Below, in pieces: positions 22,213 through 32,292 of a stretch of 64,000 nucleotides of DNA. Location of the stretch: assembly GCA_033239525.1 (NCBI GenBank), contig BSYO01000035.1, positions 9,800,627 to 9,864,626 of the forward strand. Reading direction: 5' to 3'. The number at the start of each line of letters is the position of its first letter. Position 1 is the first letter of the stretch. Made by a program: the position numbers and the translations under genes. Origin of the DNA: Nepenthes gracilis. Lineage: Eukaryota > Streptophyta > Magnoliopsida > Caryophyllales > Nepenthaceae. Under the pieces are notes generated by a model. It searched no databases, had not been told where the DNA came from, and was given only the letters and a program-made list of their open reading frames with translations.

Positions 22213-24454
22213 TGTGACGGACTGACCATATTCCAACACATACGGCCGCCTTCAAACCTAACCTTTACTCATATACGATATAATATTAACTTGGTGGACA
22301 TAAAAATTTTTCTTTTCATTTATATATACCATTCATTTCATACACAGGATCGCTTAAGGCCGAACTCCTTGAGTTGGCCATCACAGTGTTAAGTTTCACA
22401 CCTGACCGACCAACGCTCAGATTGGTCGACTATAAAAAAACTCGACATGACATGAGATGCTACTAGAAAATATTGACTTCATTCATCCATATTATAATTA
22501 CGAAAACATGCTAACATCCATAAATTCTTTTACAGCGGAACTGTTTTACAAATCCTTCTCAAAATATCAAAAGAAATACATCAATTCTATCACTAATCAG
22601 CTCCGGCTAGCTATACCGTCTAGTTACTTCATATGACTCTACTCAACTTCGTCCTCCATAAGCCTCTCATCATCTGAAAAATGGCAAGAGTGAGCTACAA
22701 AGTCCAGTAAGGTACCCACGTGCAGAAAACATTAACATACATATAATCGGATCAAAGTAGAGGTTCATAACATAAACTTAGCATATGAAAAGTTATCATA
22801 ACGATTCTTCTTAAGTTCCGAAATCCTTGTTCTTCTTCTTATTATCCTATCTTCAGAAAATTCATAAAAGTCGAATGAAATACTTAATATCTTTAGGGAC
22901 CGGACGGGAGCGGACAACATCGAGGAAGGATTGTGTACTACCCCACAACCTGGAGCCGTATCCTCTCATTATGCTTCCCGAGGCGGGAGGTAATGCCTTT
23001 TACCCGGCATACAGGACCGTAGTCCGAAAGCCTTGTGCCACCAAAAAATCTCCCCCCGTGGCCCAGGGGATAGTCCTCGAGTGTCACTCTAATATCCTTC
23101 ATCCATTTTTAACAGAAAGTTTAATGAAAACTTGGTTCTTAGTTCATATCTTTTAATGGCCATCCATTATAGTTCAAAAATCAAAAGTCGTAGAGTTTTA
23201 CTTGCTGTCCAGATTACATATATTTTTCCTTGTTTTTATAGCCTTTCTTATTAACTTCAAACAATTGAAGTCCGTACAACCTTTCCTTGATCATCTTAAA
23301 ATCAAAGGTTTTTTATCAAAATATCAGAGGTCTTACTTGTCAAAGCCGGAGGTCTTTTCTCAAAAGCCGGTTTCAAATTCATGGGATAAATTCCGATTTC
23401 AAAACATGCTCTAAGGCCGATTTCAATTTCGTGGGATAAATTCCGATTTCAAAACATGCTCTTAAGGTCATTTTCAATTTCATGAGACAAATTCCTAATT
23501 CAAAACATGCTCTAAGGCCGATTTCAATTTCATGGGACAAATTCTGATTTCAAAACATGCTCTAAGGCTGGTTTTAATTTAATGGGACAAATTCTGATTT
23601 CAAAATATGCTCTAAGGATGGTTTCAATTTCATGGGACAAATTCCGATTTCAAAACATGCTCTAAGGCCGGTTTCAATTTCATGAGACAAACTTCGATTT
23701 TAAAACATGCTCTTAAGGCCGGTTTCAATTTCATGGGACAAATTCCGATTTCAAAATGTGCTCTGCGGCCGGTTTCAATTTTCATGGGACAAATTCCGAT
23801 TTCAAAACATACTCTTAAGGCCGATTTCAATTTTCATGCGGCAAATTCCAATTTCAAAATACATGCTCTTAAGGTCGGTTTCAATTTTCATGGGACAAAC
23901 TCCGATTTCAAATTCTGATTTCAAAACATGCTCTTAAGGACGGTTTCAATTTTCATGGTACACGTTGCCGGTTTCAAATCACACTTTAGGGCCGGTTTCA
24001 ATTTTATGGCACACTTGCCAAATACCTTTCTTTTAACAAAGCCGGAAGTATTTTATCAAAAGTTGGAGGTCTTTTGCTTAAAACCGGAGTTCCTTTCCTC
24101 AAAAGCTGGAAGTCTTTTTCTTAAACATGAAATTATCGAAGTTCATACAGTTTGACAAATAACCATACTTCGTGCATAAAGAAACTAAGCATCATAAATA
24201 ACAAGGCTTCTTTTAAACATGTGGTTAACAAAGATTCTCCCTTAAATCAAACGATCAGAATAAATATCATACATACCGTAACATGAGTTTATCAAAAATC
24301 AGACATACTTACATTACAAACATGCGTATACTTACATTAAACTTATGATCAACAAAAAGGTGAGTGTTCTTGCATAACAAACATGATCTTTAGGTTGTTT
24401 AAAACAATGTAATATTCAATGGTATGTTAATGGCAACTGCATGCTGTTGTCTTA
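22213..24454 (-). mobile_element. LTR fragment L22
   Basis: A minus-strand LTR whose 3' terminus is TGTGACGG on the plus strand, abutting the T6 protease frame. Read in its own direction it has leader-like sequence (24450-24010), a tandem array (23990-23360), a conserved 'cgaggaaggattgtg' block near 22920, then CTCAC (22694-22690), a T run and CAG (AG at 22675-22674). The promoter and 5' end are missing at the junction with T4 at about 24455. No PPT is seen. It is probably a truncated LTR that inserted into T6. Confidence 0.65.
23360..23990 (-). repeat. Tandem array in L22, about 50-55-bp unit
   Basis: About twelve degenerate copies of a unit containing 'ggccggtttcaatttcatgg' and 'attccgatttcaaaacatgc'. 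Unit length varies by a few bases, and some copies have a T inserted after 'caattt'. On the minus strand the core reads catgaaattgaaaccggcc, close to the T2 LTR array core. It encodes only repeat-shaped open frames. Confidence 0.88.
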
Positions 24455-26562
24455 TTTTTCAGGTCCCACCGGAGTTTCTACAGAAAATCAAAGAAGGGCA
24501 AGTGGATGGCTCCTTCTTAAAAGAGATCGCTGGAGACTTACAGAAGGACTACAAAGTAAATTTTTAATATTCAGGTTGATGGAATCCTAAAATTTAGAAA
24601 CCAGTTGTGTATACCAAATAATAAGGAGCTAAAAGAAGAAATTATGAAAGAAGCCCATTGAACAAGGTATATCCTTCATCCTGAAATCAATTAAATATAC
24701 CAAGACCCAAGGAAACTGTTCTGGTGGAGGAATATGAAGAAGGAAATTGTGGCATTTGTGAATAAATGCCTAACCTATCAATAGTTAAAGGGTAAGAAAA
24801 GAAAACTGGCTAGACTATTACAACCAATGCCCATCCCAAGTTGAAAATGGGAGAACATTGCAATGGATTTTGTAACTAGGTTACCTAGAACTCTAAAAAA
24901 TCATGATGTTGTATGGGTAATAATTGATAGATTGATAAAATTGGCCCACTTCTTAGCAATACGAATGACCTACTCCAGAGATCAACTAGCCAGGTTGTAC
25001 ATTAATGAAATTGTCAGGTTTCATGGAATACTAGCCTCAATTATATCCGATCGAGACCCAAGATTTGTTTTCAAATTCTAGAAGAATCTACATAATGAAT
25101 TAGAGATAGAATTAAAATTTAATACAGCTTACCATCCTTAAACTGATGGCCAAATGGAATGCACTATTCAAATACTAGAGGACATGAAAAGAGCTTTAGT
25201 GATAGAGATGAAAGAAAGTTGGGACAGTCATTTGGCCTTAGCAGAATTTACCTACAATAATAGCTACCACACAAGTATTGACATGGCTCCATTTGAAGCT
25301 CTTTATGGAACGAAATTCCAATGACATATCCATTGGGAGGAAACTAGAGACAAGTGACTGCATAGGCTAAAATTATCAAAGAAACAACTGAGAAAATTAG
25401 GCTAATATATGAAAATTTAAAAGTAGCACAAAGTAGGCAGAAAAGCTATGCTGACTTAAGAAAATTGACTCTGAAATTTGAAGTCGGTGATCATGTATTT
25501 CTGAAAGTGTCACCAACAAGAGGGACATTTCTATTTGGAGTAAAAGGAAAATTAAAGCCAAGGTTTTTTTTGTGATAAGTAAGATGAGATTAAATTAAAT
25601 AAAATTTACAGAACGATGTTCGACCTCCAAGTGTTTTGCCAACTTAGAGGGGGAACAACACGCTAGGGCATACCCCGAGCACTACCATAGACCAGTTCAT
25701 GAAAACGTACAAAAAACAGAATAGCAATTCTCATCTAGATTATGAAAAATCTAATCCATCGCAGATCTCTTTAGCTGAAGGAACTCGTCTTGTCAATCAG
25801 AAATCTGCATCCACAAAGAAAAGGGAACCAAAGACATTTAGCAACTGAAAAGCACATACCATTAGCAAGATTACAGTCAATTCGGCATCCGGCATAGTCC
25901 GCCAAATAGAGTCAAATACAAACAAGTGGAACTAAAGGAATCAACATCACGTGACCATCATCCATCATTGTGTATATTGGATGGGCAAGCTTCAATGGTG
26001 CATCAATCCGCTTCATAAACACCTAATGTCTTCATTAGACATCTCTTAGAACCCATGGGAACGCCTGTTCAAGGTAGCATCATTAGCCAACGGCTGGATT
26101 GGTCCACTTCCATGGAATCGTGTCCTGCAAGGAAGAAAAAGAAGATTTTTTTTTTTTTGGGGGAAAAATTAAAGCCAAGGTTCATTGAACCCTTTGAGAT
26201 ATTGGACAAAGTAGGAGAAGTGGCTTACCAAATAGCCTTACCTCCAAGTTTGGCCGGAGTTCATGACGTATTTCATGTGTCGAAGCTCCGAAAATATGTT
26301 CACGATCTAGCACGTCATTGAATTTGAGCCCTTAATCATTGATAAAAATTTGTCTTACATTGAAGAGTCAAAACAGATTATTGACCGGTAAAACCAAATC
26401 TTACGCTCAAAGCCTATCCCACTAGTGAAGGTTCATTGGAGAAATCACTCTGCTAAGAAAGCCACTTGGGAGCGAGAGGCAAAGATTCGGAGCAAGTACC
26501 CTCAACTATTTTCATAAAGTTTATATATACTTGTGTACTATCAAATTTCGAGGACAAAATTT
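24455..26562 (+). pseudogene. Gypsy T4 integrase region relic
   Basis: Plus-strand remains of a chromovirus pol, starting just before the integrase zinc finger (IAGDLQKDY, then KELKEEIMKEAH and a CLTYQ position where the second cysteine is changed). The core keeps [31 protein letters not shown] and an ILED segment with the catalytic glutamate. After the LINE G insertion come KPRFIEPFEILDKVGEVAYQ and GVHDVFHVSKLRKYVHDLA, with a chromodomain tail VKVHWRNHSAKKATWERE ending near 26517. Stops lie at 24661, 24779, 25079 and elsewhere. Everything upstream (gag to RNase H) is gone at the L22 junction. Confidence 0.9.
25566..26164 (-). mobile_element. LINE insertion G in T4
   Basis: 599-bp minus-strand insertion with an 18-bp perfect duplication, aaaattaaagccaaggtt at 25548-25565 and 26165-26182. 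It interrupts the T4 integrase C-terminal frame exactly between the two copies. Family 3' features follow the T run: 'gtgataagtaagatgag', 'gttttgccaacttagag' and 'gctagggcataccccgag'. No coding domain. Its 5' border reads as a C run and an A run on the element strand. Confidence 0.92.
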
Positions 26563-26580
26563 GTATAAGTGAGGGAGAAT
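26563..26580 (+). other. T4 polypurine tract
   Basis: 'aagtgagggagaat' immediately before the LTR start TGTAATGTCC, preceded by 'tttcgaggacaaaatttg', the segment common to the gypsy elements here. Confidence 0.85.
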
Positions 26581-26621
26581 TGTAATGTCCCAATTCCTAA
26601 ACATAGTAATTAAGGTTGTAT
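26581..26621 (+). mobile_element. T4 3' LTR, first part
   Basis: The first 41 bp of the T4 LTR (TGTAATGTCCCAATTCC...). It is then interrupted by solo LTR S1, whose 5-bp duplication TGTAT occupies 26617-26621. The LTR resumes at 47230. Confidence 0.85.
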
Positions 26622-27159
26622 TGTGACAACCCGAACTCGGATCCCCGAACTCAACCCGGACTGTCACGGTAAAAATCTGGAATCATCCGATATCATCAAT
26701 TAATGAACCTCATAAATGAATCATTAATTCATTATCCATAATAGTAATAATAAATAATTTCAATAACCTCGATGTCCAAAATATCAATCATCATAATAAA
26801 AATCTAATAAACGTCGAATTGTAATAGAACCAACAAAAATCTTAAATTTTTATCCTGAGAGTCTCGATCTCTGAGATTACCTCTACCTAGAGTCTACACA
26901 ATAACACGTGATCTGTTTTATTCTACTATCAACCTGTCTATTTTTGAGCCAATAAAATATAATAATGAGCCGAATGCTCAACAAGTAAAAATAATCAACA
27001 ATAGATGAGTATAATAAAGTATCTCAGACGATTAAATAATAAATAAGCGTAATAATAGTAGATAGTATATCAACCACTGTCCGAGACTCAATAACAAGTC
27101 ATGTATACAAATCGAAGGTCATGTGAACAATTGGAAATCAAGAAGTGACGTGGATTCCA

Positions 27160-27735
27160 TTGAATCCGATCATCAGTTCAATACGAGGTCATAACTGTAT
27201 GAATAACAAAAGTCTCCATGGACCTTATTCTATCATAGCAAACCAAAGGCCACGTATTTATACCCCCGACGGCTGGCTGAGTCCCACAAGGTTACCTGGT
27301 ATCCATAGTACCCCCACTACCTCTACAGTCCTCCCAGAGGCTGTACCCGTAGCATACTTATATCATTCTGATACTCCTCGCCAATGATATCCCAAATATC
27401 ATCTTCTACAATGATCACTAAGTTATAAACATCTCTCTCTACTAATTGTACGAGATAACAAGAATATGATTATCAGCTCAATTTGAGGCCACCACTGTAT
27501 GAGGTAACAAGAATCTCTCTCGACATTAATCTACCATAGTGAACCAAAGACCACGTATTTATACCCCCAACAGCTGGGTGAGTACCACAAGATTATCCTG
27601 TATCCATGGTATCCCCACTACCCTTACAATCCTCCCGGAGGCTGTACCGATAACATGCTCATACTATCTTCGATACCCCTCACTAATGATATCTGAGATA
27701 TCATCATCTACGATGGTCACTAGGTTATAAGTATC
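27160..27735 (-). repeat. Tandem duplication inside S1, 300-bp period
   Basis: The segment around 27173 ('catcagttcaatacgaggtc') is repeated at 27473 ('tatcagctcaatttgaggcc'). Both copies continue through 'ccacgtatttatacccccrac' and 'aggctgtacc' to 'tgatatc' and 'gttataa'. The copies differ at many positions. The repeat is inside the candidate LTR intron. Confidence 0.85.
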
Positions 27736-28127
27736 CCTCCGCAATATGAACGACCTCAACTTTCGGAATGGAATCAGTATTAAAAAAGTATAAACTACTC
27801 TATGGTCCCACGAATTCCCATACGCTCGGTTACTGTAGAGTCTTTATACACTCTTCTTTACTTGTCCAAGGAGTGAAAATAGAATGTACGCATGCCAACA
27901 AGATTAACACGAATAATAATTTACTAGAATTTATCAATAAGATACAGAAATAATCACTTCACCAGTTATTATCTCCAACATATCATATTCACCTATGCAA
28001 TTCTATATACATACATTTTGCCACCAACACTTATAAATATACCAACCTACCTGTGTATAATTTCACATAAACATTTCTTACCATTAATATATATCAATAT
28101 AATTATATATCATCTCATATATAATTA

Positions 28128-28159
28128 TATATATATATATCTTTCATCATTATAAACAA

Positions 28160-28256
<97 letters not shown>

Positions 28257-28273
28257 CTCATCTATGTTCTTAT

Positions 28274-28325
<52 letters not shown>
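28128..28325. repeat. TA dinucleotide microsatellite
   Basis: About 200 bp of nearly pure TA/AT with a few G or C interruptions, broken near 28257-28272 by 'ctcatctatgttctta'. It can fold on itself and is likely to vary in length. Confidence 0.95.
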
Positions 28326-28841
28326 TCTCTATGTTCTTCACGGCAGCCTCCCTCTCCATTAGCACCGGATAGCAAGCTAGAGAGCGGGCCGCCTCCAGCC
28401 CATCACACGGCGATGGCATTAGCACCACCTCTGTGAGATCCAAAATCAAAATGCTCAAATTAGAATTTAAAAAGTTAACTGGCCTTGACCTGGTTTCCAA
28501 GAAAGTTGACCAAAATGAACTTTAAGATGACCGGCCATATAGAATGTTGACCGGTTTTAAGTAAAAGTTGACCGGCAAGAAGTAAAACGTTGGCAAGAAA
28601 ATGGCTTAATAAGGAGCAGTTGGCCTGAATAAACTAATGGCAACTAAAGACAAAAGAAAACTTTATTATTTAGTTAGAATCAAACTATGCCTCCACCAAA
28701 TGAGGTAGGTAAACTACCTCATTACACTCTCAGGAGAAGTACTGAGGTAAGTAAACTAACCTACCTACTTCGACCTAATCACTGAAGGCATGTACCGAGT
28801 AGGTAACTTATCTTCACTTGCCCCACCTACTCCCTCCTCTT

Positions 28842-28952
28842 TATATACCGGGCTCAAGTTGAGGGATGACTGTGAGTTTCTGGCATGAACGAAGAATAAG
28901 GCGCGAAGGACAGAAGAACTTTCAGGCAGCTAGAGTGGAAAGTTAGGCAAGC
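28842..28952 (+). promoter_or_regulatory. T2 5' LTR TATA box, leader and GC donor-like site
   Basis: TATATA at 28842-28847, preceded by C-rich 'cctactccctcctc', then about 100 nt of leader ending GTTAG|GCAAGC (donor core 28947-28952). The 3' LTR repeats this at 43207-43320 (TATATA 43207, CAG|GCAAGC 43315). Confidence 0.6.
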
Positions 28953-31022
28953 GTACCTCGGACACTACTCTTTAAGTTCTGTTTTTAAGAATATTGCTAA
29001 GTGTACCCCAATTTTAAAAGTTCATGCTTTAAGAACTCCCGTTTCTAAGTCTAGTTTTAAGAAAAACTGCTAGTGTTTCTCCTTTCGATTTAGAATGCTT
29101 ATCGTTTTAAAGTTACTGCTTAAGTTGTATTTACAGTATGATGAATTTCATGGTTAGTTCATGTTCTCTGTTCTCTACCTTCTATTTCCTGTTTAAACCG
29201 AAATTACATAAAACTCGGACTAAAAATGAAATAGGCATTGTAAGCATCATTACATGATAAAATCAAAATCGGCCTGTCTGCACAATCTGAACCGGCTTAC
29301 CCTTGTGAAAATCAGAATTGGCCTACTTGTATGCTAAATCTGAATCGACTTATCCTCAATAAAATCAAAATCGACCCCTTTGCATGTTAAAATCAAAATC
29401 GGCCCCTTACATCATAAAATTAAAATCGACCTTTGCATGTTAAAATCAAAATCGGCATTTGCATGTTTAAAATCGAAATCGGCCCCTTTTGCATCAGTCC
29501 CCTTTGCATGAAAACAAGATCGGCCTCCCCTCTTGATGAAAATGAAACCGGCCTCCACTACATGAAATCACAACCGGTCCCCTTAAGCCTAAAACAAGAT
29601 CAGCCTTCCCTTAATGTAAAAAGAGGTCCGGCCTCCACCCTTGGACAAAATCCAAACTGGCCCTCCCTTGAGTGATGAAACAAGTCCGGCCACCTTAAGA
29701 ATCACAACCGACTTTTATGTGGGAAGAAAACATGACCGGCTCCGTGATACACAAACAACTCCGGCCACCTTAAGAATCACAACCGGCTTTTGTGTGAGAA
29801 GAAAACAAGACCGGCTCCGTGATGCACAAACAACTCTGGCCACCTTAAGAATCATAACCGGCTTTTGTGTGAGAAGAGAATCAAGACCAGCCACCCTTTT
29901 TAAATCAAGACTGGCCCTCCCTTAAGCATTGAATCAAGTCTGGCCTTGTGTGAGATGAAATCATAACCAGCCTTCCCTTATGATGCAAACAAGACTGGCC
30001 CTTAAAGCATGAAACCACAAACCGGCCTTGTGTGACATGAAATCACAATCGCCAACCTTATATCATGAAAATGAAACATGCTCCATTGATGTAAAAAGAG
30101 CACCGGCCCTTCCTTGATGAAAATCTAAACCGGCCACTTTAAGCATGAAATCTAAACCGGCTTTCCTTTGTAAGAAAATGAATCCAGCTTCCCTGTGTAA
30201 GAAAATGAATCCAGCCTTCCTATGTGAGAAAATGAATCCAGCCTTCCTTTGAAAGAAAATGAAACTGGCCTTATGACACGAATTGTAAAGTCCTTCTTAC
30301 TTGGACAGAAGAGATTTTGAACCGGCCTTCTTAAGACTCGAACTGTGATATCTGTGCATAATTTTTGAAGGGTAAAATATGATGTTTCTGATACTGAAAA
30401 TGGCTTTCAATAAACGATAAGAAGAAAATATTTTTGTTACTATGGACCAAGGACAGATATGCAGTCAGATTAGGTTCTCCGGCATGCCTTAGAACGTTAT
30501 GGTGATAATCGAAGATAACTCTGTCCATGGAGTTATATGTGGTCCACCCCTCCTCAGGGCGTTATAATAGGAGGGTAGCAAATGTTCCGTTCTGGCCGAC
30601 AACCCCCTTGGATAGGGGAAGGATCTCGTGAGGTGGGATCATTCTGTTCTGTTATTGCCATTGATTGTGGGGAGATGCACACAATCTATCCTCGATTATT
30701 CACCCCATTCGCTAGTAAGATCTACTGGTAGGATCCTTTACTGATAAAAGATGAGTTTTCTACAAACTATCAAGTAAGATCAATCTCTGCTCTCTGAAAC
30801 ATGAGTACATTGATTCTGATTTTCGAAGACCGTTTTCATTTTTTGATAGTTCTGTATACGTCTGCATCCTGTTTCTGTTATAAATCACTTTCTTATGGCA
30901 TTTGTATCTCCATGTAAAATAGTATCTGTTTTGTTGAGTTATGTTCTGTATATATGTTTTACTACGTACCTGCATGTACCTTGTTGGGCCTCGGCTCACT
31001 ATTTTCTGTTTCTCCTCTCCAG
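28947..31022 (+). other. Candidate GC-AG intron in T2 5' LTR
   Basis: Donor TAG|GCAAGC at 28947. Branch-like CTCAC lies at 30995-30999 with its A 24 nt before the end. A T/C-rich tract and CTCTCCAG (AG 31021-31022) close the 2,076-nt interval. The whole satellite-like array lies inside. In the 3' LTR the acceptor AG reads AA (45356-45357), so only this copy keeps both ends. Confidence 0.5.
29260..30330 (+). repeat. CCGG-rich tandem array in T2 5' LTR
   Basis: Dozens of degenerate units of roughly 25-36 bp built on 'aaatcaaaaccggcc' with 'gcatg' or 'ccttaa' spacers. Near 29687-29905 three units of about 75 bp form a higher-order repeat (starts 29687, 29761, 29836). The open frames it contains are repeat-shaped and not credible genes. 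Confidence 0.88.
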
Positions 31023-31181
31023 ATAAGACTATAGAATTCGTACCTAACGTGTAAGACCCAAGTTCTCATTTTAATTATTCGAATATTAATTTTAAGTTTG
31101 GAATAATTGATGATATAAATAAATAAATATATATATACATATATGTATATATATGTAAATAATAATATATATATATATATA

Positions 31182-31914
31182 TATAAAGGAAAGGAAAATG
31201 GGAAAACCGTGGGCCGAAACCCACGGCTGTTTTGTGGAAAGTGGATGGGGGAGGATTAAATTAAATAAGTGTCTGGCGTGGTAGAAGAAAGCAGGAGGAA
31301 AAGAAAAAGAAGAAAAGAAAAAGAAGAAAAGAGAGAGAGGAGAAGAGAAGAAGAGAGGGAGGGTTTCGGCGCAGGAAGAGGAGAAAGGAAGAAGGAAGGG
31401 GAAGAAGAAGGGGGAAGGAGGAGAGAGGAGGCTGTGCAGCGCGAGAGAAGGCAGAATTTGTGACGCAAGGGGAAGTTGTGACGGCAGTGCTCGGCGGCGT
31501 AACGGGTTCGCACAGGAGAGAGAGAGGGGCAGCAGCGCGGGTTTTGGGTCTATCGGAGAGCAGATCGGCGCGGTGGTGACACACCGGCGTGGTGGCGGCA
31601 CGGCGGTGGTGCGCGCAGCAGAGGGAGTGTTGAGAGAGGGTTGGACCGGCGGCCGTGTGCACGGCCAGGGGAGAGAAAGCTCTCCCGGGAAGGTGTGGTG
31701 GCCGCGAGAAGGGGGCTGTGGCGGCAGCGGCTCTCGGGTGAAGCGGTGGCGGTGGCTCGCGGGTGAAGCGCGGCCCAGTCCGCGAGGCGGCGCGAGCATA
31801 GAGGAGAGAGAAGGGAAGGCTGGTAGAGAGAGAAAGGCAAAGCAGAGAGACAAATGCAGTTCGAGTGCTTCGGGACACCTTTCTTTGGATCTGCAGTATG
31901 ACGTTAAGGCAAGT
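31182..31914 (+). promoter_or_regulatory. T3 5' LTR TATA box, long leader and GC donor-like site
   Basis: TATAAAGG (31182-31189) follows a TA run. The leader of about 720 nt is far longer than in the other families, with a GA-rich first half and GC-rich second half, ending GTTAAG|GCAAGT. The 3' LTR has the same layout: TATAAAGG 37073-37080, donor 37803-37808. Confidence 0.6.
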
Positions 31915-32228
31915 ATCCTCTAGCCCTATTCTTGGTCCGATTTAATTTTCGATGCATTTTGACTCTTTGTGGGAGATTTTACTAACATGCATGTATTTTT
32001 AATACCCTCAATTTATCAATTGTATACATGCATATATATTTTATCGGTTGTGCGGTGGTTTTACACTTGTATTTATGATTTGGAGGGGTTTTGGACACCC
32101 GGACGATATATATGTATGTTTGTTTGGTATGGAACCATGAATATTGTGGAACCATGAACCCGTCCAGGTGGCCTTGCACTAACCATCGAGGCTGCGGGGT
32201 GGGATCACTACGTAAGGAAGATGAGGCA

Positions 32229-32292
32229 TTGGCTACTTCCGCCGTAAGGAAGATGAGGTATTGGCTACTTCCGCCGTAAGGAAGATGAGGTA
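32229..32292 (+). repeat. 32-bp minisatellite, two copies
   Basis: Two exact 32-bp units, each containing the hairpin-capable CTTCCgccgtaaGGAAG. The 3' LTR of the same element has four units. Confidence 0.95.

Larger units (their letters stand above)
26622..28431 (-). mobile_element. Solo LTR S1, first part
   Basis: Minus-strand LTR starting TGTGACAACCCG on the plus strand and ending ATATTACA at 47224, with the duplication TGTAT on both sides (26617-26621, 47225-47229). No internal region, PBS or PPT is present, so it is a solo LTR left by LTR-LTR recombination. It is split by T2 at ACCTC (28427-28431). This half holds the candidate acceptor (AG 26939-26938, branch-like CTCAT 26969-26965), a 300-bp duplication and a TA microsatellite. 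Confidence 0.88.
28432..31044 (+). mobile_element. T2 5' LTR, first part
   Basis: Begins TGTGAGATCC and aligns with 42797-45370. In order it holds a TATA box (28842), a leader to the GC donor (28947), the CCGG-rich tandem array (29260-30330), the block shared with T1 (30480-30740), and branch/acceptor-like sites. It is interrupted by T3 at TAACG (31045-31049). Confidence 0.92.

Noticed and set aside
23360..23990. Possible CRISPR-like array
   Set aside because: Units are head-to-tail degenerate repeats with no unique spacers, inside a plant LTR.
29433..29925. Open frames across the T2 array that look like a repeat protein
   Set aside because: The residues repeat because the DNA does, frames shift between units, and there is no sign of a start context or conserved product.
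31092..31878. Long minus-strand open frames (205 and 253 codons) over the T3 5' LTR, repeated at 36977-37769
   Set aside because: They are the TC-rich complement of the purine-rich LTR leader, giving serine/proline/leucine-rich products in overlapping frames with no domain. Presence in both LTRs reflects duplication, not selection.
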